Source: Lachnospiraceae bacterium
Lineage (GTDB): Bacteria; Bacillota; Clostridia; Lachnospirales; Lachnospiraceae
Length of the DNA: 64,000 nucleotides
Assembly: GCA_022794255.1 (NCBI GenBank)
Contig: JAAWEL010000023.1
Coordinates: 62,001-126,000 of the forward strand
Direction of reading: 5' to 3'
Under the pieces are notes generated by a model. The model searched no databases. It was given only the letters and a program-made list of their open reading frames with translations, and had not been told where the DNA came from. Below are positions 24,596-34,751 of the stretch, piece after piece. Position 1 is the first letter of the stretch. Each line of letters opens with the position of its first letter. Position numbers and translations under genes: made by a program.

Positions 24596-27500
24596 TGAGC
24601 TTGCAAAAGAATTAGGAAAAACCAACAAGGAGGTTTTAGATATATTGCAGAGGCAAAATCAGGATGTGAAAACACATTCTTCCAACATCAGCGAAGAACA
24701 AATTCAGATGGTAAAGAAAACCCTGGCCGGAAAGACTTCCCAGTCAGGAAGCGTAGCGGTTAAAACCGCGCCCGAGGGGGGTAAGGCCCCAGCGGCAGGA
24801 AGCAGTTCGCCAGCGAAGAATCCGGAGACCAAAGTGCCGGCAGAGGCAGCAGGAGCTAAGCAGACGGCCTCAGCAGCATCTCAGGGTGAGGCGCCCAAAA
24901 AGAAGATTGCAGCAGTTTACCGGCCTCAAAATTCCCAGCAGAGGCCAGCCCGCCCCAAAGCTCAGCAGCAGGGGCAGGGACGGGGCGGAGTCCAGGGAAG
25001 GACTCAGGGCGGTTTGGGAACAACAAAACCTGCCCAGAGCCAAAGTACTGGAAGGCCAGATCAGGGGTTGGTGTCAGGAGTAATAAAGCCTCCGTCCTCC
25101 CAGAATCAGGGACTGACAGCCGGAGTGGCAAGACCGCAGCCTTCTCAGAGTCAGAGTGGAAACGCCAGACAGCAGAGCACACAGGGACAGAGCACGGCAG
25201 CAGGTGATGGCGCCGGGAAGCCTCAGACTCCTCAGAGCCAGGTGGCGGCAGGAAGGCCTCAGACAGCTCAGAGCCAGTCAAATGCGGTGCAGGCAGGAGC
25301 AGAGAAGCCTCAGACATCGCAGGGACAAAATCCGGTGCAGGGAGTTTCAGCAGGCAAGCCTCAGAACGTGCAGGGCCAGGCAGCGGCAGGTGCGGCCAGG
25401 CAGGATCCGGTTCCGACAGTGCCAACAGCCAGACCCCAGACTTCTCAGGCTCAGCCTGCAAGGAGTCAGAACCAGGCATCAGACGGAACGCAGGCACATG
25501 GTACAGGAAGACCTCAGGGCCAGCCATTCCGTGATGGAAGAGCGCAGGGAGGCAACCGGGACGGTGGCCGTACCAGCGGGTCCAATGGCAGCCGGGATGA
25601 GAGCCGGGGCTTTGGAGCTGGCAGAGATAGTGGCCGTACAAGAGATGGCAGCCGTGGGACTGGTTATAGCGGAGGCCGTGATGGAGGCCGCAGTGGTGGT
25701 TATGCAGGCAATCGGGAGGGAGGCAACCGGGAAGGTGGTCGCAGCGGCGGTTACGGCGGAGGTCGTGACGGGAATCGCGGCCCGGGCTTTGGAGGCAGCC
25801 GTGGTCCTGGTTTTGGCGGCAACCGTGAGGGCGGAGGCCGTGACGGGAATCGCGGTCCTGGCTTTGGAGGCAATCGGGAAGGCGGCAACCGGGAATTTAA
25901 CCGCGGTCCTGGTTATGCAGGAAGCCGGGACTCTGGAGGCCGCAGTGGCGGTTTTGGAGGCAGCCGGGATTCTGGCAGCCGCGATGGCAACCGCGGCCCA
26001 GGTTTTGGTGGGAATCGTGATGGAAGCCGTGGCCCAGGTGCAGGTGGCCAAAGAGGCGGACAGGGTGGTTTTGGCGGTCCCCGGGGAGGGGCAGCCCGCC
26101 CCGGCCAGCGGGATTCCGGTTCCAGAAGTTTTGACACACCGATTCAGGCAAAGCCCACCAGCAACCGGCAGAATAAGAACAGTCACAAGAATGACCGTTA
26201 CGATAAAAAGAATGTGAATGAGGACGGGCCAAGAAGCAAGGGAGGAAAGGTTACAAAGCATAATCTTTCCATGCCGCAAAAGGCGGCCCAGAAGCCGGCA
26301 GAGGATGTGGTGAAGGTTATTACCCTTCCTGAGCTTCTCACAATTAAGGAGCTGGCAGAGAAGATGAGACTGCAGCCTTCAGTGATCATTAAAAAGCTGT
26401 TTTTGCAGGGGCAGGTGGTGACGGTGAACTCGGAGATCAGTTTTGAAAAGGCCGAGGAAATCGCCATGGATTATGAGGTTCTCTGTGAGAAGGAAGAGAA
26501 GGTGGATGTGATTGCCGAGCTTTTGAAGGAGGACGAGGAGGACGAGGAGGATATGATCTCCAGATCTCCGGTAGTCTGTGTCATGGGCCATGTAGACCAT
26601 GGTAAGACTTCTCTTCTGGATGCAATCCGTTCTACCAACGTGACTTCCCGGGAGGCTGGCGGTATTACCCAGCATATCGGTGCATATACAGTTAATGTCA
26701 ATGACCAGCAGATCACTTTCCTGGACACCCCGGGACACGAGGCATTTACCGCTATGCGTATGCGGGGAGCCCAGTCCACAGATATTGCTATTTTGGTGGT
26801 GGCGGCGGATGACGGCGTGATGCCTCAGACCGTGGAGGCAATCAACCACGCCAAAGCAGCTGAGGTGGAGATTATTGTTGCCATCAATAAGATCGATAAG
26901 CCCAGCGCCAATATCGACCGGGTGAAGCAAGAGCTTTCCGAGTATGAGCTGGTTCCGGAGGACTGGGGCGGCAGTACGATTTTCGTTCCTGTGTCAGCCC
27001 ACACAAAGGAGGGCATTCCGGAGCTTTTGGAGATGATTCTTCTGGCAGCCGAGGTAAAGGAATTAAAAGCGAATCCTAACCGGAAAGCAAGAGGCCTGGT
27101 GATTGAAGCTGAATTAGATAAAGGCAAGGGACCAGTTGCAACCATTTTGGTACAGAAGGGTACTCTGCGGGTAGGAGACAGTGTGACGGCCGGAGCCTGT
27201 TATGGTAAGGTCCGGGCCATGATGGATGATAAGGGACGCCGGGTGAAGGAAGCAGGTCCATCGCAGCCAGTGGAGATCTTAGGGCTTAACGATGTACCAG
27301 GGGCTGGTGATGTGCTGATGGCCACAGAAAGTGAGAAAGAGGCCAGAAGCTACGCAGAGACCTTCATTGCTGAGGGCAAGAACAAGCTTTTGGAGGATAC
27401 CAAGTCCAGGCTTTCTCTGGATGATCTGTTTACCCAGATCAAGGCAGGCAATATCAAGGAATTGCCGATCATTGTAAAAGCAGACGTGCAGGGCTCTGTG

Positions 27501-28061
27501 GAGGCGGTGAAGGAGAGTCTTTTAAAGCTTTCCAACGAAGAGGTTATGGTAAAGGTGATTCATGGAGGCGTGGGTGCCATCAACGAGTCGGATGTGACAC
27601 TGGCTTCTGCATCCAATGCCATTATCATCGGCTTTAATGTAAGGCCGGATGTGATGGCCAAATCTATTGCGGAGCGGGAGAAGGTGGATCTGCGGTTGTA
27701 TCGGGTTATCTATCAGGCCATCGAGGATGTGGAGGCAGCCATGAAGGGAATGTTAGATCCGGTTTTCGAGGAGCAGGTGATCGGCCATGCAGTAGTTCGT
27801 CAATTGTTCAAGGCCTCCGGTGTGGGAACCATTGCCGGATCCTATGTGACAGACGGCAAATTCCAGAGGGGCTGTTCCTGCCGGATTACCCGGGGAAAGG
27901 ATCAGATCTTCGATGGAGCGCTGGCATCCCTAAAGCGGTTTAAGGATGATGTTAAGGAAGTGGCCACTGGCTATGAGTGCGGCCTTGTATTTGAGAAATT
28001 CAATGACCTTCAGGAGGATGATGTGATTGAGGCCTACATGATGGTTGAGGTTCCAAGATAA
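24585..28061 (+). CDS. infB: Translation initiation factor IF-2 with very long disordered N-terminal region
   Basis: A 1158-residue IF-2. Residues 1-50 form an IF2-N domain ([19 protein letters not shown]). Residues about 118-305 are a Gln/Ser/Pro/Ala-rich stretch with repeated SQ/GQ-containing units, and about 325-508 are Gly/Arg/Asp/Asn-rich with repeated GGNRDG, RSGG and RGPGFGG units. A second IF2-N domain lies near 585-635. The G domain starts with GHVDHGKT at G668-T675 and has DTPGHE and NKID, followed by the domains that bind fMet-tRNA. The conserved part is normal; the variable region is unusually long (Bacillus IF-2 has about 716 residues in all). The ATG at 24585 follows GGAGG. Confidence 0.96.
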   Translation: MRVNELAKELGKTNKEVLDILQRQNQDVKTHSSNISEEQIQMVKKTLAGKTSQSGSVAVKTAPEGGKAPAAGSSSPAKNPETKVPAEAAGAKQTASAASQGEAPKKKIAAVYRPQNSQQRPARPKAQQQGQGRGGVQGRTQGGLGTTKPAQSQSTGRPDQGLVSGVIKPPSSQNQGLTAGVARPQPSQSQSGNARQQSTQGQSTAAGDGAGKPQTPQSQVAAGRPQTAQSQSNAVQAGAEKPQTSQGQNPVQGVSAGKPQNVQGQAAAGAARQDPVPTVPTARPQTSQAQPARSQNQASDGTQAHGTGRPQGQPFRDGRAQGGNRDGGRTSGSNGSRDESRGFGAGRDSGRTRDGSRGTGYSGGRDGGRSGGYAGNREGGNREGGRSGGYGGGRDGNRGPGFGGSRGPGFGGNREGGGRDGNRGPGFGGNREGGNREFNRGPGYAGSRDSGGRSGGFGGSRDSGSRDGNRGPGFGGNRDGSRGPGAGGQRGGQGGFGGPRGGAARPGQRDSGSRSFDTPIQAKPTSNRQNKNSHKNDRYDKKNVNEDGPRSKGGKVTKHNLSMPQKAAQKPAEDVVKVITLPELLTIKELAEKMRLQPSVIIKKLFLQGQVVTVNSEISFEKAEEIAMDYEVLCEKEEKVDVIAELLKEDEEDEEDMISRSPVVCVMGHVDHGKTSLLDAIRSTNVTSREAGGITQHIGAYTVNVNDQQITFLDTPGHEAFTAMRMRGAQSTDIAILVVAADDGVMPQTVEAINHAKAAEVEIIVAINKIDKPSANIDRVKQELSEYELVPEDWGGSTIFVPVSAHTKEGIPELLEMILLAAEVKELKANPNRKARGLVIEAELDKGKGPVATILVQKGTLRVGDSVTAGACYGKVRAMMDDKGRRVKEAGPSQPVEILGLNDVPGAGDVLMATESEKEARSYAETFIAEGKNKLLEDTKSRLSLDDLFTQIKAGNIKELPIIVKADVQGSVEAVKESLLKLSNEEVMVKVIHGGVGAINESDVTLASASNAIIIGFNVRPDVMAKSIAEREKVDLRLYRVIYQAIEDVEAAMKGMLDPVFEEQVIGHAVVRQLFKASGVGTIAGSYVTDGKFQRGCSCRITRGKDQIFDGALASLKRFKDDVKEVATGYECGLVFEKFNDLQEDDVIEAYMMVEVPR

Positions 28062-28139
28062 AGGGACTTGGCAGCTGGCTTTTGGGCGGCAGGACGCAGC
28101 CGAATGCCGGTTGCCTGCAAAATAAGGAAAGGATATTTT

Positions 28140-28529
28140 ATGCGGAAAAACAGCATCAAGAATACGCGGATCAATGGAGAGGTTTTAAAGGAGCTCAGTG
28201 AGATCATCCGCAGGGAGATCAAGGATCCGCGGGTGGCAGGCGCCATGATTTCGGTGGTATCCGTGGAGGTGACACCGGATCTGAAGTACTGCAAGGCATA
28301 CATCAGTGTTCTGGGAAATGAGGAAGCAGCGATGGAGGCGATTGCCGGATTGAAAAATGCGGTGGGCTACATCCGCCGGGAGCTGGCCCGCCGGGTCAAT
28401 CTGCGGAACACGCCGGAGATCAGCTTTATTCTGGATCAGTCGATTGAGTATGGGGTCCATATGACCAGATTGATTGATGAGGTGACAAAGGATCTGCAGG
28501 ATCCGGAAGAGACAGAAGCCACCGAGTGA
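28140..28529 (+). CDS. rbfA: Ribosome-binding factor A
   Basis: A 129-residue RbfA with the KH-like fold: the N-terminal RINGEVLKELSEIIRREIKD helix, the beta strand VVSVEVTPDLKYCKAYISVL, and the helix GYIRRELARRVNLRNTPEI. It aids maturation of the 16S rRNA 5' end. The ATG at 28140 follows AAGGAAAGG; an upstream ATG at 28068 would add a non-conserved tail. Confidence 0.94.
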   Translation: MRKNSIKNTRINGEVLKELSEIIRREIKDPRVAGAMISVVSVEVTPDLKYCKAYISVLGNEEAAMEAIAGLKNAVGYIRRELARRVNLRNTPEISFILDQSIEYGVHMTRLIDEVTKDLQDPEETEATE

Positions 28530-28593
28530 TCATTGAGACAGCAAAACGGTCATGAAAACAAAAATGAGGAATGACAACTTTGGAGGTGATTGC

Positions 28594-29544
28594 ATGAGCA
28601 GATTAATGGAAATGGCCCAGGCTGCAGAGAAAATTGCGATCTTGGGGCATGTGCGGCCAGACGGGGACTGTGTGGGTTCCTGCCTGGCAGTTTGTAACTA
28701 CCTGCTTGAGCAATATCCGGAAAAGACGGTTCAGGTCTATCTGGAGAAGCCGGCGGACAAATTCCGTTATCTAAAATATTTTGATAAGATCAGTCAGGAT
28801 GTAAACACAGGAATCCTTTATGATCTATGTATCTGTTTAGACAGCGGGGACAAGACCCGTTTGGGAGACTTTACCGTATATTTTGACCAGGCAGAGCACA
28901 GCATCTGCCTGGATCATCACATAACCAACACAGGCTATGGAGAGGAAAATGTGATTTTGGCAGATGCGAGCTCTACCTGTGAAGTGCTGTTTGGTTTTTT
29001 TGATGAGGAAAAGATCAGCAGTGCGGTGGCAGAATGTCTGTACACCGGAATGATTCATGATACCAATGTATTTAAAAACAGCAATACCTCTGTTTACACC
29101 ATGGAGGTAGCTGGAAAGATGATGGCCAAGGGCATTGATTTCGGAAGAATTATTGATGAGAGCTTTTTCAGGAAAACCTATGTCCAGAATCAGATTCTGG
29201 GCCGGGCGCTTCTTGAAAGCATTTCCTTTATGGACGGCAAATGCATTTTTGCGGCTGTGCGGCAAAAGGACATGGAATTTTATGGCGCAGGCAGCGGGGA
29301 TTTGGAAGGAATTGTGGATCAGCTGCGCGTCACAGACGGGGTGGAATGTGCCATTTTTCTTCACGAGACGGATCCCCATGTGTACAAGGTAAGTATGCGT
29401 TCCGGCAATCTGGTGGATGTAAGCCGGGTGGCAGCTTATTTCGGCGGCGGCGGCCATGTGCGGGCCGCCGGGTGTACCATGAGCGGCAGTGTTCATGATG
29501 TGATCAATAACCTGTCCATACATATAGCGAAGCAGCTGGGATAG
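28594..29544 (+). CDS. nrnA: DHH/DHHA1 phosphoesterase, NrnA-like
   Basis: A 316-residue DHH-family phosphoesterase. Metal-binding motifs are HVRPDGDCVGS near residue 20, CLDSGD near residue 81 and the DHH triad near residue 107. The C-terminal DHHA1 domain ends in GGGHVRAAGC. NrnA degrades oligoribonucleotides and converts pAp to AMP. It keeps the conserved position between rbfA and truB. The start with TTTGGAGGTGATTGC before ATG is clear. Confidence 0.9.
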   Translation: MSRLMEMAQAAEKIAILGHVRPDGDCVGSCLAVCNYLLEQYPEKTVQVYLEKPADKFRYLKYFDKISQDVNTGILYDLCICLDSGDKTRLGDFTVYFDQAEHSICLDHHITNTGYGEENVILADASSTCEVLFGFFDEEKISSAVAECLYTGMIHDTNVFKNSNTSVYTMEVAGKMMAKGIDFGRIIDESFFRKTYVQNQILGRALLESISFMDGKCIFAAVRQKDMEFYGAGSGDLEGIVDQLRVTDGVECAIFLHETDPHVYKVSMRSGNLVDVSRVAAYFGGGGHVRAAGCTMSGSVHDVINNLSIHIAKQLG

Positions 29545-29599
29545 GTACAGGAAATCTGCGAAGGGGTAGTTTCCGGCTGTGGAAAGGAAAGCAAAGAGC

Positions 29600-30511
29600 A
29601 TGGACGGAATTATCAATGTCTATAAAGAAAAAGGATATACCTCTCATGACGTGGTAGCGAAAATGAGGGGTATTTTGCGGATGAAAAAGATCGGGCACAC
29701 AGGAACCCTGGATCCGGAGGCGGAGGGAGTGCTGCCGGTGTGTCTGGGCAGGGGGACAAAGCTGTGTGATCTTTTGACTGATAAGACAAAGAAATATCGG
29801 GCAGTTATGCTGCTGGGAAAAGAGACGGATACACAAGATATAACCGGAAGAACCCTTTCGGAGAATCCGGTGGATTGTTCCAGGGAAATGGAGGAAACGG
29901 TGAGAGAGGCGATTATGAGCTTTGTGGGGCCATATCTTCAGGTTCCGCCTATGTATTCGGCTCTTAAGGTCAACGGGAAAAAACTTTATGAGCTGGCTCG
30001 TGCAGGAAAGGAAGTGGAGCGGCAGCCTCGCCCGGTAGAGATTTTCACAATCCAAATTGAGGATATTTGTCTGCCACGGGTGACAATGACGGTGGCTTGT
30101 TCTAAAGGAACCTACATCCGGACCTTGTGCCAGGATATTGGCAGAAGGGTCGGGTGCGGTGGCTGTATGGAGAGTCTGGTAAGAACCCGGGTGGATCGGT
30201 TTTCTATAGAGGAAAGCTTACGGCTTGGGGAGATTGAACATCTGCGGGACTTGGGAGAAATTGAACAGCATGTGCTGCCAGTGGATTGTATGTTTGAGGC
30301 GCTTCCCCGGCTGACAATGCCAATTGAGGGGGAAGGGGACAAGCTGGTACATAACGGCAATCCTTTTCAGGCTGAGCTGACAGAGGACGGTGAGCGGTAT
30401 TTGCAGGCCAGGGTCTATGACAGCCAGGGGTGTTTTATTGGGATCTACGGGTATGATGAAAAGAAGAGGCGGTATCAGCCGCAGAAATTATTTCTGGGAG
30501 GAGCTTCATGA
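29600..30511 (+). CDS. truB: tRNA pseudouridine(55) synthase
   Basis: A 303-residue TruB. The catalytic aspartate is D38 in GHTGTLDPEAEGVLP; further family motifs are KKYRAVMLLGKETDTQD and PPMYSALKVNGKKLYELAR. It makes pseudouridine 55 in the T-loop of tRNAs. The ATG at 29600 is preferred to a GTG at 29579. Its stop overlaps the ribF start (ATGA). Confidence 0.95.
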   Translation: MDGIINVYKEKGYTSHDVVAKMRGILRMKKIGHTGTLDPEAEGVLPVCLGRGTKLCDLLTDKTKKYRAVMLLGKETDTQDITGRTLSENPVDCSREMEETVREAIMSFVGPYLQVPPMYSALKVNGKKLYELARAGKEVERQPRPVEIFTIQIEDICLPRVTMTVACSKGTYIRTLCQDIGRRVGCGGCMESLVRTRVDRFSIEESLRLGEIEHLRDLGEIEQHVLPVDCMFEALPRLTMPIEGEGDKLVHNGNPFQAELTEDGERYLQARVYDSQGCFIGIYGYDEKKRRYQPQKLFLGGAS

Positions 30512-31464
30512 AGGTAATCGCCGGAACAAGAGAATTTCATATTAAGGAGCCTACTGTGGTCACTATCGGCAAGTTTGACGGCCGCCATAAAGGGCATCAG
30601 AAGCTTTTGCGAAAGATGCTGACGCTTAAGGAACAGAATGGTTTTTCCACGGCGGTATTCACGTTTGATATGGCTCCTGCGGGGGTGGTTTCCGGAAAGA
30701 AGCAGTCCCTGATCACCACCAACCAGGAGCGCCGTAACAATATGGAAAAGATGGGGATTGACTATATGGTGGAATATCCCTTTGACCAGCATATGGCTCA
30801 CATGCTGCCGGAGGAATTTGTGGCCGGAATTTTGGTGGGACAGATGAATGCCCGGGCGATTGTGGCAGGAACGGACTGTGGTTTTGGATATAAAAGGGCC
30901 GGAGATGCAGCTCTTTTAAAACAGCTGGGACCGGAGTATGGTTACCAGGCAGTGATTATTGAGAAAGAACAGGATGAACACCGGGATATCAGCAGCACCT
31001 ATGTGCGGGAGCAGCTGGAGGCTGGAAATATTGAGAAGGCCAATGCTCTTTTAGGTGAGCCCTATGGGATTCATGGGGTGGTGGTTCACGGAAATCACAT
31101 CGGGGCTCCGGTTCTTGGATTTCCCACAGCAAATATTCTTCCTCCTCCGGAAAAGTACCTGCCTCGGTTTGGGGTCTACGTGTCCCGGGTATTGGTGGAG
31201 GGAAGATACTACGGAGGGGTTACAAATATTGGAAAAAAACCTACAATCACAGGGGAAAATCCAGTGGGAGTGGAGACCTTTATTTTGGGGCTGGGAGAGA
31301 ATCCGGATATATATGGGAAGAATATTGAGGTGCAGCTTTTGGATTTTGACCGTCCGGAGCAGAGATTTGATGGTCTTGAAGCTTTAAAGAAGCGGATCGA
31401 ACTGGATAAAAGATATGCGGAAGAATATTTTAAAAGCCATCCCTGGTGGCTTCGGGGAGAATAA
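30508..31464 (+). CDS. ribF: Bifunctional riboflavin kinase/FAD synthetase
   Basis: A 318-residue RibF. The N-terminal FMN adenylyltransferase domain has TIGKFDGRHKGHQ near residue 19 and the ISSTYVREQLEAGN motif near residue 160. The C-terminal riboflavin kinase domain has LGFPTANI near residue 201 and GVTNIGKKPT near residue 235. It makes FMN and FAD from riboflavin. It ends the large translation operon; a bidirectional terminator follows. Confidence 0.94.
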   Translation: MKVIAGTREFHIKEPTVVTIGKFDGRHKGHQKLLRKMLTLKEQNGFSTAVFTFDMAPAGVVSGKKQSLITTNQERRNNMEKMGIDYMVEYPFDQHMAHMLPEEFVAGILVGQMNARAIVAGTDCGFGYKRAGDAALLKQLGPEYGYQAVIIEKEQDEHRDISSTYVREQLEAGNIEKANALLGEPYGIHGVVVHGNHIGAPVLGFPTANILPPPEKYLPRFGVYVSRVLVEGRYYGGVTNIGKKPTITGENPVGVETFILGLGENPDIYGKNIEVQLLDFDRPEQRFDGLEALKKRIELDKRYAEEYFKSHPWWLRGE

Positions 31465-31485
31465 TAGAGCGAATATCTTAAAAAG

Positions 31486-31529
31486 GACAGCCGTACCGGC
31501 AGAAAAGAAAATGGTACGGCTGTCTTTTT
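31486..31529. terminator. Bidirectional terminator between ribF and the DUF1846 gene
   Basis: A 12-bp perfect stem, GACAGCCGTACC (31486-31497) with GGTACGGCTGTC (31513-31524), has TTTTT on its right and AAAAG on its left, fitting termination of both convergent genes. Confidence 0.9.
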
Positions 31530-31534
31530 CCTTT

Positions 31535-33013
31535 TTAGTGGTAAAGCTTTTTGCTCTCGTAGACCGGTTCAGAGGTGAGATCCAGCCCCAGTTTGGAGAA
31601 AAACTTGATATCCACAGGGGAAAGCATCACAGAGGTATGTACCTGACTGCCCCGAAGCCTTGGAAGCTGCTCTAGGGCAATCCGGGCATTTTTGTCTGTG
31701 GCGGCACACATGGACAGAGCGATCAGCACCTCGTCTGTGTGGAGGCGGGGGTTGCGGCTGCCAAGATAGCGGGTCTTTAAGCCCTGAATCGGTTCAATAA
31801 ACTGAGGGGAGATCAGATGGATATCATCGGCAATGTCCCCCAGTTCCTTCACTGCATTTAAGAGGGCAGCAGCGGAAGCGCCTAAAAGTGTACTGGTTTT
31901 TCCGGTGATGATCCGTCCGTCCGGCAGCTGCAGGGCGGCAGCGGGAGAATGGTTTTTCTCGGCCAGCTCATTGGCAGCTACCACTACCGGGCGGTGACTG
32001 GCAGTGACCTTTGCCTGTTTCATCAAAAGCTCTGTCTTATAGACCTCCTCTTTGCTGCTCTCATCTCTGGCAAGGCGGTTTAAAGCCTGGTAGTAGCGGC
32101 GGATGATTTCCTGGCGGGATGCCTCCCGGCAGATCTCGTCATCGGTTATACAGTTGCCTGCCATGTTTACTCCCATATCTGTGGGAGATTTGTAAGGACA
32201 GTAGCCGTAAATTCCCTCAAACATAGCGGCAAGAACCGGGTAGATCTCCACGTCCCGGTTATAGTTGACCGTGGTGACACCATAGGCTTCCAGATGGAAC
32301 GGATCAATCATGTTTACATCATTTAAATCGGCAGTTGCGGCCTCATAGGCCAGATTTACCGGGTGCTTTAAGGGGATGTTCCATATGGGAAAGGTCTCAA
32401 ATTTGGCATAGCCGGCCTTGATGCCCCGTTTGTTTTCATGGTAGAGCTGGGATAAGCAGACAGCCATTTTACCACTGCCAGGCCCTGGGGCGGTGATGAT
32501 GACTAAGGGCATGGTGGTCTCAATATAGTCATTCTTTCCATAGCCCTCATCGCTGACAATGTGGGAAATATTGTGGGGATAGCCGTCAATAGAGTAGTGG
32601 CGGTATACCCGGATCCCCAGATTTTCCAGCTTGGTTTTAAACTGAACGGCGGCAGGCTGGCCGGCGCAACGGGTGATTACCACACTTTCTGCCTTTAAAC
32701 CGTGATCCCGGTACGCCTGGATGAGCCGGAGAACATCCATGTCATAGGTGATCCCCAGGTCGTGACGGACCTTATTTTTCTCTATGTCCGCAGCATTGAT
32801 GACAATAACGATCTCTGCCTGGTCGGCAAGCTGCAAAAGCATCTTTAGTTTGCTGTCCGGCTGAAATCCCGGAAGAACCCGGGAGGCGTGATAGTCGTCA
32901 AAAAGCTTTCCGCCAAATTCCAGATATAGTTTGTTGCCAAACTGACTGATACGGTTCCGGATGTGTTCGGACTGTGTGGACAGATATTTCTGATTATCAA
33001 ATCCCATTTTCAT
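31535..33013 (-). CDS. DUF1846 family protein
   Basis: A protein of about 492 residues of the conserved DUF1846 (UPF0371) family, common in Firmicutes and of unknown biochemical function. It has an alpha/beta fold, the start GFDNQKYLSTQSEHIRNRI and a P-loop-like APGPGSGKMAVCLSQLYHEN segment near residue 195. The ATG at 33013 is preferred over a TTG at 33022 because of GGAAAGGGG upstream. It is transcribed away from the sigma-54 island. Confidence 0.85.
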   Translation of the reverse strand: MKMGFDNQKYLSTQSEHIRNRISQFGNKLYLEFGGKLFDDYHASRVLPGFQPDSKLKMLLQLADQAEIVIVINAADIEKNKVRHDLGITYDMDVLRLIQAYRDHGLKAESVVITRCAGQPAAVQFKTKLENLGIRVYRHYSIDGYPHNISHIVSDEGYGKNDYIETTMPLVIITAPGPGSGKMAVCLSQLYHENKRGIKAGYAKFETFPIWNIPLKHPVNLAYEAATADLNDVNMIDPFHLEAYGVTTVNYNRDVEIYPVLAAMFEGIYGYCPYKSPTDMGVNMAGNCITDDEICREASRQEIIRRYYQALNRLARDESSKEEVYKTELLMKQAKVTASHRPVVVAANELAEKNHSPAAALQLPDGRIITGKTSTLLGASAAALLNAVKELGDIADDIHLISPQFIEPIQGLKTRYLGSRNPRLHTDEVLIALSMCAATDKNARIALEQLPRLRGSQVHTSVMLSPVDIKFFSKLGLDLTSEPVYESKKLYH

Positions 33014-33191
33014 ATTTGTCAATACCCCTTTCCATGTAGGTAAAATGTCCTGGTAATGATTGTAGCACAGGAAAGTGGTTTTTGCACTAAGGAAATAGGA
33101 CAGAATTAGAGAAGAAGCAAATCATGTGCCAATGCAAGTGGAGAGAGAAGAAAGGGGAAGAACTGTAAAACAGGCCAGAGAGAAAAAAGAG

Positions 33192-33225
33192 TTTCATAAA
33201 TGAAAAACTTGTTCTAAATATGAAA
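33192..33225. promoter_or_regulatory. Candidate enhancer sites for the PrpR-like activator
   Basis: TTTCATAAATGAAA (33192-33205) is a TTTC-N6-GAAA inverted repeat, followed 19 bases later by a degenerate copy GTTCTAAATATGAA (33211-33224). It lies about 200 bases upstream of the -24/-12 promoter, a normal distance for a sigma-54 enhancer. A very similar tandem pair occurs at 46406-46439. Confidence 0.5.
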
Positions 33226-33400
33226 AATTTGGAGGGAATATGGAAAAAATATACAAAAATACTAAGATAAAAAAGAGGGTTGCAAATTATTTTCCGATTT
33301 GTTACAATAAATATTGACAAAAAAGCAACAATAAATAAGTAGTTCTGTAAGATACAACCGTAAAATTTGACAGAAAATGGTTTTTTCAAAGCTTTAGAAG

Positions 33401-33415
33401 TGGCACATTATTTGC
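33401..33415 (+). promoter_or_regulatory. Sigma-54 (-24/-12) promoter of the glycyl radical enzyme operon
   Basis: TGGCACATTATTTGC matches the TGGCAC-N5-TTGC consensus exactly, with the -24 GG and -12 GC ten bases apart. It sits 46 bases upstream of the first gene of the operon. Confidence 0.92.
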
Positions 33416-33460
33416 TCAATATCTCTCACAAAGACTTTTAGCAAAATCGGAGGGGGAGAT

Positions 33461-34309
33461 ATGAACAAGATTATTGATTTCAGGCTGCGGCCTCCCTACA
33501 AAAGCTATCTGGATGCGATTATGTACCGGGATTTGGCGCGGTCAAAGAAGATGTCAGAGCGGATTGGAATGTATCAGGCAGAGTCTGTGAAAAAACGGGA
33601 TCTTGTCTTGACCTTAAAGGAGATGGAGGAGGCAGGGATTGACAAAGGCGTGGTGTCCGGGCGAAAGGCTAATCCTCATGTAGGGGTGGTGGATAATGCC
33701 CATGTGCAGGAGCTGACAGAAGGTTATCCGGATTATTTTATCGGTTTGGCCGGGGTGGATCCCTTTGATAGGGAGAATACCCTTAGGGAGCTGGAACGAT
33801 ATGTGGTGAATGGGAATCTGAAAGGGGTGGTGGTTGAACCGGGGGTTTTGCCTGAGCCGTCCTTTGCAGATGATGACAGGTTTTATTATCTGTATGAACA
33901 GTGCCAGAGCCAGGAGATCCCGGTTATGATGATGATTGGGGGCAACGGAGGCAAAAATATCAATTATTCCATGCCCTGGCAGGTGGAGCATGTGGCTCTG
34001 GATTTTCCCAAATTACCGATTCTTGTGGCTCATGGAGGTTTCCCCTGGATCACAGAGATGATTCAGGTGGCCTACCATTGTGTGAATGTTTATCTCCTGC
34101 CGGATCTGTTTATGCTGAACATGCCAGGGGCCGGGGAGTATGCTGCGGCCGCCAACTATATTTTGCAGGATCAGATGCTGTTTGGCTCAGCTTATCCCTT
34201 TGCTCCTGTGAAGGAAGCTGTGGCGTGTGTGGAAAGACTGGGTATGAGTAAAGAGGCGAAGAGGAAATTTTTTTATGACAATGCTGCCAGGCTTTTGAAA
34301 TTGCCGTAA
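33461..34309 (+). CDS. Amidohydrolase-related protein lacking the usual metal ligands
   Basis: A 282-residue TIM-barrel protein of the Amidohydro_2 type (relatives include aromatic decarboxylases and 4-oxalomesaconate hydratase). The usual first motif HxH is replaced by FRLRPP (residues 7-12), and the last-strand GSDYP motif reads GSAYPF, losing the Asp. A histidine in VAHGGFPW remains. The metal site therefore looks dismantled, so the protein may be a metal-independent hydrolase, a lyase or a binding protein. It is the first gene after a sigma-54 promoter and has a strong GGAGGGGG site. It precedes DUF3870 and the radical enzyme, implying work in the same pathway. Confidence 0.78.
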   Translation: MNKIIDFRLRPPYKSYLDAIMYRDLARSKKMSERIGMYQAESVKKRDLVLTLKEMEEAGIDKGVVSGRKANPHVGVVDNAHVQELTEGYPDYFIGLAGVDPFDRENTLRELERYVVNGNLKGVVVEPGVLPEPSFADDDRFYYLYEQCQSQEIPVMMMIGGNGGKNINYSMPWQVEHVALDFPKLPILVAHGGFPWITEMIQVAYHCVNVYLLPDLFMLNMPGAGEYAAAANYILQDQMLFGSAYPFAPVKEAVACVERLGMSKEAKRKFFYDNAARLLKLP

Positions 34310-34355
34310 CATCCTGTGCAGCAGGACTGCCTTTACACATAGATCCGGTTCAGAG

Positions 34356-34709
34356 TTGGAGATGGATGGAAGAATGTATAAAAATCGTGACTATTTTCTT
34401 GTGGCAGGTGGGGCTCAGACGCCGAGAAACACAAATCTGAATGATATGTACCAGACCGTGTCAGTGCAGCTTTATGTGAACAAAAGGACAAGAATTGTAG
34501 AGAAAGCTCATGTCAATGTGATTTCCCCGCTGACGGCACAGTACTTTGCAGATGCAGTGGAAGGCTATTGTATGGATGATCCGATTGAGCCAGTGTTAGA
34601 CTATCTGAAGGAGCATATGATGACTCCTGCAACAGGGAGTACGATTCAGGCATTTCGCTCGGCGGTGATCCGTTACCGGGAAAGCCAGTGGGGGAAGGAA
34701 AATTTGTAA
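34356..34709 (+). CDS. DUF3870-like protein
   Basis: A small soluble protein of about 115 residues resembling the DUF3870 family (recognised from memory), of unknown function. The conserved stretch FLVAGGAQTPRNTNLND is followed by VQLYVNKRTRIVEKAHVNVI and a helical C-terminus. In-frame starts at 34356 (TTG), 34362 and 34374 (ATG) are all possible and no site is decisive. It lies between the amidohydrolase-like gene and the radical enzyme in the same transcription direction. A partner or chaperone role in that pathway is only a guess. Confidence 0.6.
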   Translation: MEMDGRMYKNRDYFLVAGGAQTPRNTNLNDMYQTVSVQLYVNKRTRIVEKAHVNVISPLTAQYFADAVEGYCMDDPIEPVLDYLKEHMMTPATGSTIQAFRSAVIRYRESQWGKENL

Positions 34710-34751
34710 CAGCTTTGGAAGTGGAAAAATAAATAAGGTTGGGTTATTGAC

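Larger units (their letters stand above)
33014..33460. other. 447-base intergenic regulatory region
   Basis: This AT-rich spacer between the divergent DUF1846 gene and the glycyl radical enzyme operon holds no convincing gene. It contains the tandem TTTC-N6-GAAA sites and the -24/-12 promoter listed separately. Confidence 0.7.

Noticed and set aside
25560-26110. Repeated short DNA units that look like a tandem repeat or CRISPR-like array
   Set aside because: The units are in frame within infB and encode Gly/Arg-rich repeats; there are no constant spacers and no cas genes.
25479-26279. Long open frames on the opposite strand and in other frames of infB
   Set aside because: They are by-products of the low-complexity GC-rich repeats, lack ribosome binding sites and have biased, protein-unlike composition.
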